Positions 7,484-14,663 of a DNA stretch of 16,522 nt are shown in pieces; the stretch's first letter is position 1; each line of letters begins with the position of its first letter. Under the pieces are notes generated by a model. The model searched no databases and was not told the origin of the DNA. It was given only the letters and a program-made list of their open reading frames with translations. The stretch comes from Mogibacterium sp. (GTDB lineage: Bacteria; Bacillota; Clostridia; Peptostreptococcales; Anaerovoracaceae). The position numbers were made by a program, and so were the translations under genes. The stretch lies in contig JAFREV010000160.1 of NCBI GenBank assembly GCA_017434685.1, positions 1 to 16,522 of the forward strand, in the 5' to 3' direction.

Positions 7484-8550
7484 AGAACTCCCTCTTTTTT
7501 CATCTCTTTTAACTTATCTTCGAGAGTCATAAAGACTTCTACAATTCTCGGATCCAGTCTTGTCCCTGCGGCTTCCTTGAACATGTTGAACGCCTGAGAT
7601 TCGTCATCATCGCCTTTGTTGATGCAGTCTTCGCAGAATGTATCAAAGGTATCCGCTACAGCCACGATGCGTCCGGCAAGAGGTATGTTCTCTCCGGCCA
7701 ACCCCTCAGGATATCCCGTGCCGTCCCATCTTTCGTGATGGTACAGAGCAACATCGCGGGCAGTTCTCCAGAAATCATCCTCTACGCGTCCTGCAAAGAG
7801 TTCATCCATAATGTCTGCACCGTATCTGGTGTGATTTCTCATGATGCCGAATTCTTCTTCGGAAAGCACGCCGTTCTTTTGCAGTATTGCATCGGAAATC
7901 TTTATCTTTCCGACATCGTGCAGTGCCGACACATTGTATATGCATTCGATGAATTCGTCTGTCATCTGAGGTGCATACACCTTCTGTGCTCTGAGGGCAT
8001 AGCACAGCATACCAACATATGTCTGCACATTTTTCACATGATATCCGGTGCTGTTTTCTCTCTCTTCTATGAGATTTGCCAGACCTGCAATTACATTGTT
8101 TTGGATGTCGGCTTTTTCTTCGGCCTTATCCATTATCTCTTTCGATTTCTCCTCGACCATGAAATCCAACTGATCCTTGAAATTATAAAGTTCAAGAATC
8201 CTACGCACACGACTTCTGAGCACCTGTGGGATGAACGGTTTGCTTACGAAGTCAAGCGCACCGACATCCAGGCACTGCGCCTCTACCTGAGGTGAATGAG
8301 TGGCTGTCAGGAATATTACCGGAATCTTTGAATATTCCGGATCTGCGGTCAGAACTTCCATAACTTCGAGGCCGTCCATATCCGGCATATTGAGATCCAG
8401 GAGTATAAGGTCCGGTCTGTTCTTTTCAAGGTATTTCAAGGTCATCTCGCCGCTTATTGCGGTAGCAACCCTGTAGTCTTTTTCAATAATGCTCATCGCA
8501 AGCTTAAGGCTTGTGATATCGTCATCGACGATTAATACAATCTGGCTCAT
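7480..8550 (-). CDS. Response regulator with HD-GYP cyclic di-GMP phosphodiesterase domain
   Basis: This 356-aa cytosolic protein has an N-terminal receiver (1-122: Asp9/Asp10, phospho-acceptor Asp52 in LLDLNMPDMDG, Lys104). A helical linker with charged heptad-like character (123-150) joins it to an HD-GYP domain (about 150-350). Metal and catalytic signatures are intact: His171 in TGYHVKNV, ALHDVGKI (His211-Asp212), HHERWDGTGYPEGL (271-284) and ADTFDTF (299-305). HD-GYP proteins hydrolyse c-di-GMP to pGpG or GMP, and the receiver should make this phosphorylation-dependent. It is the first gene of the operon with the two hybrid kinases, which are its natural phosphate sources. AAAGGTG before the ATG (+ strand 8556-8563) is the ribosome binding site. 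Its activity opposes the GGDEF protein encoded in the facing operon. Confidence 0.93.
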   Translation of the reverse strand: MSQIVLIVDDDITSLKLAMSIIEKDYRVATAISGEMTLKYLEKNRPDLILLDLNMPDMDGLEVMEVLTADPEYSKIPVIFLTATHSPQVEAQCLDVGALDFVSKPFIPQVLRSRVRRILELYNFKDQLDFMVEEKSKEIMDKAEEKADIQNNVIAGLANLIEERENSTGYHVKNVQTYVGMLCYALRAQKVYAPQMTDEFIECIYNVSALHDVGKIKISDAILQKNGVLSEEEFGIMRNHTRYGADIMDELFAGRVEDDFWRTARDVALYHHERWDGTGYPEGLAGENIPLAGRIVAVADTFDTFCEDCINKGDDDESQAFNMFKEAAGTRLDPRIVEVFMTLEDKLKEMKKEGVL

Positions 8551-8573
8551 TATTTCACCTTTTTATAATAATC

Positions 8574-8593
8574 TGTAACTTAAATGTAACTCA
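8574..8593 (-). promoter_or_regulatory. Two GTTA 9-mers at 11-bp period upstream of the HD-GYP operon
   Basis: On the minus strand TGAGTTACA (8585-8593) and TAAGTTACA (8574-8582) are exactly 11 bp apart, 24-43 bases before the start codon. They share the AGTTA core and period with the six-copy array at 184-247. A common DNA-binding regulator of the two c-di-GMP operons is inferred. No convincing -10/-35 pair was found here; TTATTATA at about 8564-8571 is too close to the ribosome binding site to be a normal -10. Confidence 0.4.
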
Positions 8594-8624
8594 AAAAAAT
8601 AATGCCATAAATGGCATTATTTTT
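8593..8624 (-). terminator. Intrinsic terminator after the sugar-binding protein gene
   Basis: A 13-bp perfect inverted repeat (8595-8607 with 8612-8624, built on AATAATGCCA) encloses a TAAA loop. On the minus strand it is followed by a U-run, shown by the A-run at 8593-8599. It lies 19 bases past the stop of the binding-protein gene and separates it from the HD-GYP operon. The arms are AT-rich, and T-runs on both strands could let it work in both directions. Confidence 0.75.
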
Positions 8625-8642
8625 CAATCGAATATACATATA

Positions 8643-9758
8643 TTAACTCGCGTTATCAATATCATCCTGGCTGAATACACCCTCGGAGATAAGTGCCTTG
8701 AGAATCTCTGCATCCACAACTGTAGTGCCTACATTGAACGCAGGAACCTTGCGCGCTCCGTTGTCATATTCTGCATTGGTCTCAGGATCCTCTCCTTTAA
8801 GAATCTTGTCTGCCATTTTGCAGGTAGCGGAGGCAAGCTCTTCGGTATTCTTTCTGACCGTCATGCTTTGTTTGCCTTCCTGAATGTATTTTAAAGAGGC
8901 TGCTTCTGCATCCTGACCTGTGATGACATAGCTCTTAACGCCGTCTTCTTCGCTGAATACATCGGCCAGCGCCCTTGCAGTTCCGTCATTCGGAGCAAGT
9001 ATGGCAACAGCGCCCTTTTTATGCTTCTTCAGATTTGCCTTGGCGAGTTTTGCGGCTTCTTCGCCATCCCACTTCGTATTGATTGTGCGAAGTATCTTTT
9101 CCAGATCTTCGTGATTCTTAGTGATATCGAGTTTCTTTCCTGCAAATCCCGCTATAGCCGGACAGTTCTGAATCTCGAATTGTCCGTCCTTGACTGCATT
9201 GCTGAGCACGGACCAGGCTCCCGCGAACAGCTGGAATGCGTTTCCGTCCTCGGCATTACCCGCATAGAGGTAGAGCGGCACTTTTTTCTTGCCTGCATAT
9301 TTATCTATCAGGAACTGGCCCTGCGCCTTACCGACTTCGTATGAGTCAAATGTTACAAGATAATCGACAGCGTCTATTCCGTTTATGAGTCTGTCGTAGC
9401 ATATAACCTTTACGTCAGCATCTTTTGCAGTCTGCACAGCCGCACCTGCAGCGTTAACATCAGGAGAGCAGATAATGAGAACTTTCATCCCTCTATCAAT
9501 CAGATCCTCCACATTGGACAGTTCGGTAGCAGTGCTGCCTTCGGAGAATTTAACCTCGGACGTAAATCCGGCATTCTCGAGTGCAGTCGAAATTTAAACT
9601 TCATCCTGGAGCCAACGTGTCTCCGTCCTGCTCGGCAGAACTATTCCGACCTGAACTTCACCGCCTTGGCTACCTCCTTCGTCTCCGCCTCCTCCACAGG
9701 ATGCGAGCATGGTCAGCATAAGTATTATTGAAAGCATCAATGCTATGTATTTTTTCAT
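8643..9758 (-). pseudogene. ChvE/xylose-type sugar-binding lipoprotein, interrupted by an in-frame TAA
   Basis: Read from the ATG at 9758, a lipoprotein signal (MKKYIALMLSIILMLTMLASC, lipobox LASC) leads to a Gly-rich tether and the mature start VGIVLPSRTETRWLQDEV. A TAA at 9594-9596 interrupts the frame after 54 residues. The same frame then continues with ISTALENAGF and the rest of a Peripla_BP_4 protein (YDRLI, FDSYEVGKAQG, YAGNAEDGNA, GQDAEAASLKYI), about 371 codons in all, normal for the family. Family members read DE-x-[KRAQ]-F-x-x-AL here, so the stop replaces one ordinary codon (for example AAA or CAA to TAA). No permease or ATPase gene lies nearby. An internal ATG at 9512 could at most give an unsecreted fragment. 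A sequencing error is possible. GGAGGA (9767-9772) supports the start. Confidence 0.85.
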
Positions 9759-9788
9759 AATCCGTGTCCTCCTATACCTAACATATAA

Positions 9789-9794
9789 ATTATA
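9789..9794 (-). promoter_or_regulatory. -10 element of the sugar-binding protein gene
   Basis: The minus strand carries a perfect TATAAT here, 30 bases before the start codon. The ribosome binding site GGAGGA (9767-9772) is correctly placed downstream. The -35 region is poor (a TACACT-like hexamer 17 bp upstream), so an activator may be needed. Confidence 0.5.
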
Positions 9795-9840
9795 AAAGAA
9801 AACGGTGTAAAAGTGTAGTAAAATCAATGTAATCAATTCG

Positions 9841-9855
9841 GATTTATACTAAATC
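9841..9855 (+). promoter_or_regulatory. Inverted repeat over the likely -10 of the TauE-like gene
   Basis: GATTTA-TAC-TAAATC is a perfect 6-3-6 palindrome that contains TATACT (9845-9850), a plausible -10 about 31 bases before the ATG. It is a candidate operator. A second pairing, TCCGC (9854-9858) with GCGGA (9870-9874), would partly cover the ribosome binding site GGAGG (9872-9876). Both are short and could be chance. Confidence 0.3.
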
Positions 9856-9881
9856 CGCCAATCGGTAAAGCGGAGGATTAA

Positions 9882-10622
9882 ATGACACTGTCTCTGGGCA
9901 CATACATATTCGTCGTTGTAGCCATTTCCTTTATCATAAAGGGTCTGGTCGGTTTTGGCGACCCTCTTATATTCAATCCTTTGCTGTCGATTCGGATGGA
10001 TAATAAACACATCTCACCGGGGCTTCTGCCTGTGTCACTCCTGCTCAACGCAGTCATAGTCTACAGAAGCCGTGAATCAATTCATCCGCGCAAGCTTCTT
10101 CCTATTTGTTTCTGGATGGTCCTCGGAGTAATCCCGGGAACTCTGCTTCTGAAATACGGTTCTTCCTGGGGACTTAAAGTTGCCCTCGGTGTTCTGATCA
10201 TCCTGCTCGGAATCGAGATGCTCACGAGGTCAGAGGATGCAACAATGAAGCCAAACCCCGTCCTTATGGCTGTGATGAGCTTTACTTCCGGCGTAACGGC
10301 GGCTCTCTTTGGAATCAACCTCATATTCCTCGCATATCTCGAGAGAACGACAAATGACCGCGATGAGTTCAGGGGAAGTATCTGCCTCGTATTCTTGGTA
10401 GAGAGCGTATTCCGCCTCATCAGTTATGCGGCGAACGGCATCATAACTTCGTTTTCTCTCGAAATATCCGCAGTTTCCGTTCCTGCCGCACTCATAGGTA
10501 TGTGGATAGGCATGCAGATAGACAAAAGAATAGACGACTCGCTTATCAAAAAGCTCATCGTCTATGTTTTCATTATCGGAGGAGTGAGCACGGTCATCCG
10601 CGCCTTGATACTGCACTCCTGA
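9882..10622 (+). CDS. TauE/SafE-family (TSUP) membrane transporter
   Basis: This 246-aa, strongly hydrophobic protein has about seven to eight membrane segments in two halves, the usual size and layout of the TSUP family (TauE, SafE, CysZ-like exporters of sulfite, sulfoacetate and related anions). The N-terminal half has the family-like KGLVGFGDPLIFNPLLS (20-36) after the first helix. The second half begins near PNPVLMAVMSFTSGVTAALFG (125-144), with the Gly-rich turn typical of the repeat. Substrate cannot be read from sequence. GGAGG at 9872-9876 supports the ATG at 9882. The gene stands alone on the + strand, divergent from the broken sugar-binding protein and convergent with the inositol operon, so there is no operon evidence linking it to either. 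Confidence 0.78.
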   Translation: MTLSLGTYIFVVVAISFIIKGLVGFGDPLIFNPLLSIRMDNKHISPGLLPVSLLLNAVIVYRSRESIHPRKLLPICFWMVLGVIPGTLLLKYGSSWGLKVALGVLIILLGIEMLTRSEDATMKPNPVLMAVMSFTSGVTAALFGINLIFLAYLERTTNDRDEFRGSICLVFLVESVFRLISYAANGIITSFSLEISAVSVPAALIGMWIGMQIDKRIDDSLIKKLIVYVFIIGGVSTVIRALILHS

Positions 10623-10635
10623 TTGCTTATTCTGA

Positions 10636-10657
10636 GCCTCGTGCCGAAGGCCGAGGC
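10636..10657. terminator. Hairpin between the convergent TauE-like and epimerase genes
   Basis: GCCTCG (10636-10641) pairs with CGAGGC (10652-10657), and the inner GCC-GAA-GGC continues the stem past a single bulged T. It lies 14 bases after the TauE-like stop and just past the end of the inositol operon. Neither side has a good U-run, so it may be a weak bidirectional terminator or a transcript-end stabiliser. Confidence 0.45.
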
Positions 10658-10661
10658 ATCC

Positions 10662-11594
10662 TTATTGTAAATTCATTGCCTCTTTAAGTGTTCTGATCGA
10701 TGTCAGATGCCCATCGAGCATGGACATCGTCATATCCTCCATCTCAAGTGAAATCACATCGTCATATCCCGACATGCGAAGCACCGATACGAACTCTTTC
10801 CACCACATAACATCGTGTCCGCAGCCGACCGCTACATAATTCCATGCACGTCCGGCATATTCTTCGATTGTTCTGGTATCAAATATGCCGTTCGGTCCGA
10901 TTTTGCGGCGCTCGATTCTCGAATCTTTGCCATGCACATAGTAAAGTGCATCGGCATCTCCGAGGACTCTGGCTGCCTCGATTGGGTCTCCTCCCATCCA
11001 GAAGAGATGGGACGGATCAAGATTCATTCCGATGATGGAATCCCCCACCGCATCGCGTAGGCGCAGGCAGGTCTCCGGATTATAGACGAGCTGCCACGCG
11101 TGGTTTTCAAGCGCGAGTTTCTCTATTCCGCAGTCCCTCGCGATCTTTACGATCTCTTTCCACCTCGGGATCGCTACATCCTCCCACTGATACTTCAAAG
11201 TGTCCAGAATTTCAGGAGGCCACGAACCCGTAACCCATACAGGTGTCTTATCTCCCGGGCATCCTGTCGGAAGTCCGCTCATCATAACTATCGTCTTCAC
11301 TCCGAGCTTACCCGCAAGTTCGAATGTTTTCATCGTGACATCCCAATCCTCTTCGTAAGCGAGAGGGTTTCCCGAGCAATTAAGGGCGCAGAGCTCAAGC
11401 CCTGCGTCCTTAATCTTTCCGTACCATTCGTTTCTTGCGGTGTCGCTCGATACGACCTTATCCAGGTCGATATGCGGAGCTCCGGACCAGTTGCCTGTTC
11501 CTATCTCCACCGCTCCTATTTTGTTGTCCACGCAGAATTTGAGCATGTCTTCAAAACTCATATCCAGCGTGCAGGTTTTAATACCAAGTCTCAT
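10662..11594 (-). CDS. TIM-barrel sugar phosphate isomerase/epimerase (IolE/IolI superfamily)
   Basis: This 310-aa protein belongs to the AP-endonuclease-2-like TIM-barrel superfamily, metal-dependent isomerases or epimerases of sugars and inositols. The metal ligands are recognisable by spacing: Glu163 in LALENH, Asp193 and His196 in NLDPSHLFW, His221 in YVHGKDS, and an acidic pair in ISLEMED (281-287). The start MRLGIKTCTL is a typical first strand. It follows iolG by only 9 bp and ends the operon, so it probably acts on an inositol-derived or related ketose, as IolI (inosose isomerase) does. It is longer than typical IolI (about 278 aa) and could equally serve another cyclitol or sugar, so no symbol is given. 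GAGGT just before the ATG is the ribosome binding site. Confidence 0.82.
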   Translation of the reverse strand: MRLGIKTCTLDMSFEDMLKFCVDNKIGAVEIGTGNWSGAPHIDLDKVVSSDTARNEWYGKIKDAGLELCALNCSGNPLAYEEDWDVTMKTFELAGKLGVKTIVMMSGLPTGCPGDKTPVWVTGSWPPEILDTLKYQWEDVAIPRWKEIVKIARDCGIEKLALENHAWQLVYNPETCLRLRDAVGDSIIGMNLDPSHLFWMGGDPIEAARVLGDADALYYVHGKDSRIERRKIGPNGIFDTRTIEEYAGRAWNYVAVGCGHDVMWWKEFVSVLRMSGYDDVISLEMEDMTMSMLDGHLTSIRTLKEAMNLQ

Positions 11595-11603
11595 GATACC
11601 TCT

Positions 11604-12632
11604 TTATTTATACATGTCAGGTTTTTCGATTGTATCTATTTTCTTGAACTGCGATGTGCCGCGGGATGCGTTGAGTGCATCGCCTGCCACGCATGCTACA
11701 TAGCCGTCCCATGAGGATGGTCCTCTGAGGGCTCCGTCGTGGATTGCGCTTACCCAATCGTTGAACTCGATATCATATGCATCGATGAAACGGTCTTTCC
11801 AGTCGACCATGATAGGCATATTCTCTCCCGGCATGTTGTTAGGGTCCGGACGGGATCTTCTTACTACTGCGTATGGATCAGGCAGTTTAACCGTTCCGTT
11901 CTCGCATACAACTTCGCACTGGATGTCGTAGCCGTATCCGTCGGCAACCTGAACTTCTACGTCTATGAAGCAACCGTTCTTAGTCCTGAGAAGAACTACC
12001 TGTGGGTTGTCATATTCCTTGGAGTTGGATGACTGACGAACCTTGACAACCTGTCCGTCTTCGTACTCGTCGCCGAGGAGCCAGCGGCAGATATCCAGCT
12101 CGTGGATAGCTACGTTTGTGATTCCGTTTTCTGTCTTGAATCCCGGACCCTGAGATACGTTGCGGTGTGCAGCCTTGATCAGGATAGGTTTGCCGATCTC
12201 TCCGGAGTCGATGATGCGCTTCATTTCAGCATAGCCTGTGTCATAGCGGCGCATGAATCCTACCTGTACGAGTTTCTTGCCGATTTCCTGCTCTCTGGCC
12301 ATGATCTCTTCACAGTCTTTGGCATTCTGTGCAAGAGGTTTCTCGCAGAAGCACCATTTCTCCTCAGCCAGAGTTTTCATAACGTAGTCATGGTGAGTCG
12401 GGTCAATCGATGTGATTACGACAGCCTCAACCTCAGGGTCTTTAATCATGGCGTCGCAGTCGTTGCCGTAGGATTTGATGCCGTAAAGTGCAGCTGTCTC
12501 GTCAGCGGCTGCTGCCACATAGTCACTTACTGCAACCACCGTGCATCCCGGAATTGTGTTGATGAGGCGTCTGCAGTGATCTTTTCCGATGGCACCGCAG
12601 CCTACGATTCCTATTTTTAATACTTTATCCAT
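11604..12632 (-). CDS. iolG: Inositol 2-dehydrogenase, Gfo/Idh/MocA family
   Basis: This 342-aa NAD(P)-dependent dehydrogenase should oxidise myo-inositol (or an isomer) to scyllo-inosose, the entry step of inositol breakdown. The Rossmann motif GIVGCGAIGKDH (8-19) opens the protein, CEKPL (96-100) carries the catalytic Lys98, and GFMRRYD (125-131) and IHELDICRWLLGDE (176-189) are signatures of the inositol dehydrogenase branch. His177 matches the catalytic His of Bacillus subtilis IolG. The partner Asp four residues earlier (Asp172 there, by memory) is Asn173 here, which may mark a subfamily difference. It sits between iolD and the epimerase gene with iolB and iolE upstream, which supports the assignment over other Gfo/Idh enzymes. 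The ribosome binding site is AAAGGA. Substrate stereochemistry (myo, scyllo or D-chiro) is not decided. Confidence 0.85.
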   Translation of the reverse strand: MDKVLKIGIVGCGAIGKDHCRRLINTIPGCTVVAVSDYVAAAADETAALYGIKSYGNDCDAMIKDPEVEAVVITSIDPTHHDYVMKTLAEEKWCFCEKPLAQNAKDCEEIMAREQEIGKKLVQVGFMRRYDTGYAEMKRIIDSGEIGKPILIKAAHRNVSQGPGFKTENGITNVAIHELDICRWLLGDEYEDGQVVKVRQSSNSKEYDNPQVVLLRTKNGCFIDVEVQVADGYGYDIQCEVVCENGTVKLPDPYAVVRRSRPDPNNMPGENMPIMVDWKDRFIDAYDIEFNDWVSAIHDGALRGPSSWDGYVACVAGDALNASRGTSQFKKIDTIEKPDMYK

Positions 12633-12714
12633 TTCATTTCCTTTCGAAAAAAAGATTTTGCACTTCGTTCAGAATGACCGCTATGCCATCCTGAACGAAG
12701 GCCTGAGAATCATT
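12633..12714 (-). repeat. REP-like hairpin in the iolD-iolG gap
   Basis: CTTCGTTCAG (12663-12672) and CTGAACGAAG (12691-12700) form a perfect 10-bp inverted repeat with an 18-nt spacer. On the minus strand the right arm reads TCATTCTGAACGAAGTGC, then AAAATC and a T7 run (A-run at 12647-12653) nine bases beyond the stem. From memory this resembles widespread short interspersed palindromes with consensus near TCATTCTGAACGAAGTGAAG. In the operon it could act as a partial terminator or mRNA stabiliser that lowers iolG relative to iolD. The U-run is too far from the stem for a classical terminator. Confidence 0.6.
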
Positions 12715-14643
12715 TTAGTATTTTCTTGCAGTCTTGAGGTGCTCAAGCATGTCTTTGTATGCTGCTCTGTTGGCTGCCCGTGTCGAAACTTCCGTATCTC
12801 CGCAGCGCCACCATGAGCTGTATCCGTCTGTCATAGTCTTGGGCAGCACCTTGATGTCGAAGAGCACAGGCTGGTTTTTAACTTTCTTTGCATCTTCAAA
12901 TGCTGCCTTGAGCTCCTCGAGTGTTCTGATGGAATAGCTCTTGCAGCCATATCCCTCAGCCACCTTGGCATAGTCGATGTCCATGAAATCTCCGAAGAGA
13001 CCGCTCTTATTGCGGTAGCGGAGCTCAGTGGCCAGGGTTTTGTTTCCATGCCCTACCTGCAGGTTGTTTATGCAGCCAAAGCTTGCGTTATCGAAGAGGC
13101 AGATATTGATTTTCTTCCTCTCCTGGACCGCAGTCACGAGCTCTCCGTGCAGCATGTTGAAACTTCCGTCGCCCACAAATGCATAGACTTCTTTCTTGTC
13201 TCCGATGGCGAACTTTACTCCGAGGGCGCCTGCTATCTCGTATCCCATTGTGGAATAACCATACTCCATATTGTATGTGTCAACTGCAGCCGGGCGCCAC
13301 ATTCTCTGCATATCTCCCGGAAGCGATCCTGCAGCTCCGATTGCAACATCCTCGGGATCCATCATCGCATTGATGAGTCCGAGAGCCGCTGTCTGGGTGA
13401 GCTCTGCACCAAGATCCTTTGCGAATCTGTGTGCCGAATCCGAGTTGTCATCCTGGATGAGAGCCTTCCAGCTCTTTGTGTTCTTGTATGTGTAGCTGTC
13501 CAGTCTGTCGAGCTCCTTCTGCCATTTTTCCTTGGCTTTTTTGATCTCGTCATTGTAAGGCGCCTTGTAGCCCTTGAGAAGTTTTGCGAGCTCTGGCAGC
13601 GCGACCTTTGCATCTGCCACCACCGGAACGGCATCGAGTTTGAGAGCCTGGAACTGGCTGGTATTGATGTTTACGAACTTGGCACTCTCTTTGAAGAGCC
13701 AGCGCGAAGCTGTCGTGAAGTCCGTATATCTCGTTCCTACTCCGATGATGAGGTCTGCTTTCTTTGCAATCTCATTTGCAGCTGAGCAGCCCGTAACACC
13801 GATTCCTCCGAGGTTCAGCGGATGTGTCCATACAACTGCGGACTTTCCTGCCTGTGTCTCACCGAAAGGAATGCCGAACTTCTCGGCAAATTTGCGGAAC
13901 TCTTCGTGAGCCTCTGAATATCTGACGCCGCCACCGCAGATCATGATAGGCTTTTTAGCCTTCTTGATTGCAGCTGCTGCCTGCTCGAGTACTTCCATCT
14001 GAGGAGCACGTCTGTCGAGTGTCCATACACGCTTAGCGAAGAAACTCTCAGGATAGTCATATGCTTCACCCTCTACATCCTGAGGGATTGCGATGCATAC
14101 AGCACCTGTGTTTGCAGGGTCTGTTAGTGTTCTGAAAGCGTTGAGCATTGCGCTCATCAGCTGCTCAGGACGTACAATGCGATCCCAGTAGCGGCATACA
14201 GCCTTGAATGCGTCGTTGGTTGTGATAGCCAGTGACTGAGTCTGCTCTACCTGTTGAAGTACAGGGTCCGGCTGACGGCATGCATATGTGTCGCCCGGAA
14301 GTACCAGCAGAGGGATGTTGTTGGCTGTTGCAGTACCGCAGGCTGTTACCATATTGGCTGCGCCAGGGCCTACTGATGATGTGCAGGCAAAGATCTGTTT
14401 TCTCTTCATCTGCTTTGCAAATGCTACTGCTGCCTGAGCCATTCCCTGCTCGTTCTTACCCTGATAAATCTCAAGATTCTTTGCTTCCTGCGTCAGGGCC
14501 TGGCCGAGTCCGAGGACGTTACCGTGTCCCGGAATCATGAACACGCCTTTGACGAAACGTACTTCTTTTCCGTCGTATGCAAGGTACTGGTTTTCCATGA
14601 AGCGGACCAGCGCCTGTGCCATAGTTAAACGTACTGTTTTCAT
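12715..14643 (-). CDS. iolD: 3D-(3,5/4)-trihydroxycyclohexane-1,2-dione hydrolase, ThDP-dependent
   Basis: This 642-aa thiamine-diphosphate enzyme hydrolyses the cyclic dione made by IolE to 5-deoxy-D-glucuronate, the ring-opening step of inositol catabolism. The length is normal for IolD. The Pyr domain holds YQGKNEQGMAQAA, whose Glu65 should be the ThDP-activating glutamate, and the IolD-typical segments FMIPGHGNVLGLG (35-47) and PGDTYACRQPDPVLQQVEQ (116-134). The central domain spans about 190-360. The PP domain has the metal-ThDP motif GDGSFNM (491-497) through FDNASFGCINNLQ (517-529). The strong AGGAGGT ribosome binding site lies in the 20-bp gap after iolB. Neighbours iolE and iolB supply the step before and the step after. 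No frame damage or odd residues were noted. Confidence 0.95.
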   Translation of the reverse strand: MKTVRLTMAQALVRFMENQYLAYDGKEVRFVKGVFMIPGHGNVLGLGQALTQEAKNLEIYQGKNEQGMAQAAVAFAKQMKRKQIFACTSSVGPGAANMVTACGTATANNIPLLVLPGDTYACRQPDPVLQQVEQTQSLAITTNDAFKAVCRYWDRIVRPEQLMSAMLNAFRTLTDPANTGAVCIAIPQDVEGEAYDYPESFFAKRVWTLDRRAPQMEVLEQAAAAIKKAKKPIMICGGGVRYSEAHEEFRKFAEKFGIPFGETQAGKSAVVWTHPLNLGGIGVTGCSAANEIAKKADLIIGVGTRYTDFTTASRWLFKESAKFVNINTSQFQALKLDAVPVVADAKVALPELAKLLKGYKAPYNDEIKKAKEKWQKELDRLDSYTYKNTKSWKALIQDDNSDSAHRFAKDLGAELTQTAALGLINAMMDPEDVAIGAAGSLPGDMQRMWRPAAVDTYNMEYGYSTMGYEIAGALGVKFAIGDKKEVYAFVGDGSFNMLHGELVTAVQERKKINICLFDNASFGCINNLQVGHGNKTLATELRYRNKSGLFGDFMDIDYAKVAEGYGCKSYSIRTLEELKAAFEDAKKVKNQPVLFDIKVLPKTMTDGYSSWWRCGDTEVSTRAANRAAYKDMLEHLKTARKY

Positions 14644-14663
14644 TATCCTACCTCCTGTACTCC

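Noticed and set aside
8564..8571. TTATTATA as the -10 of the HD-GYP operon
   Set aside because: It would place the transcription start on the ribosome binding site, leaving almost no leader.
9510..9512. Separate 289-aa gene starting at the ATG at 9510-9512
   Set aside because: The frame continues upstream in register across a single TAA to a lipoprotein signal, and the region before this ATG encodes conserved binding-protein sequence, so it is the remainder of a broken gene.
9594..9836. Start of the binding-protein gene at the ATG at 9836
   Set aside because: The ATG at 9758 has GGAGGA at the right spacing and opens a clean lipoprotein signal; the longer version would run through the TATAAT promoter element.
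13048..13785. 245-codon open frame on the + strand
   Set aside because: It is antisense to the central and ThDP domains of iolD, which is clearly the real gene; no start signal or family features.
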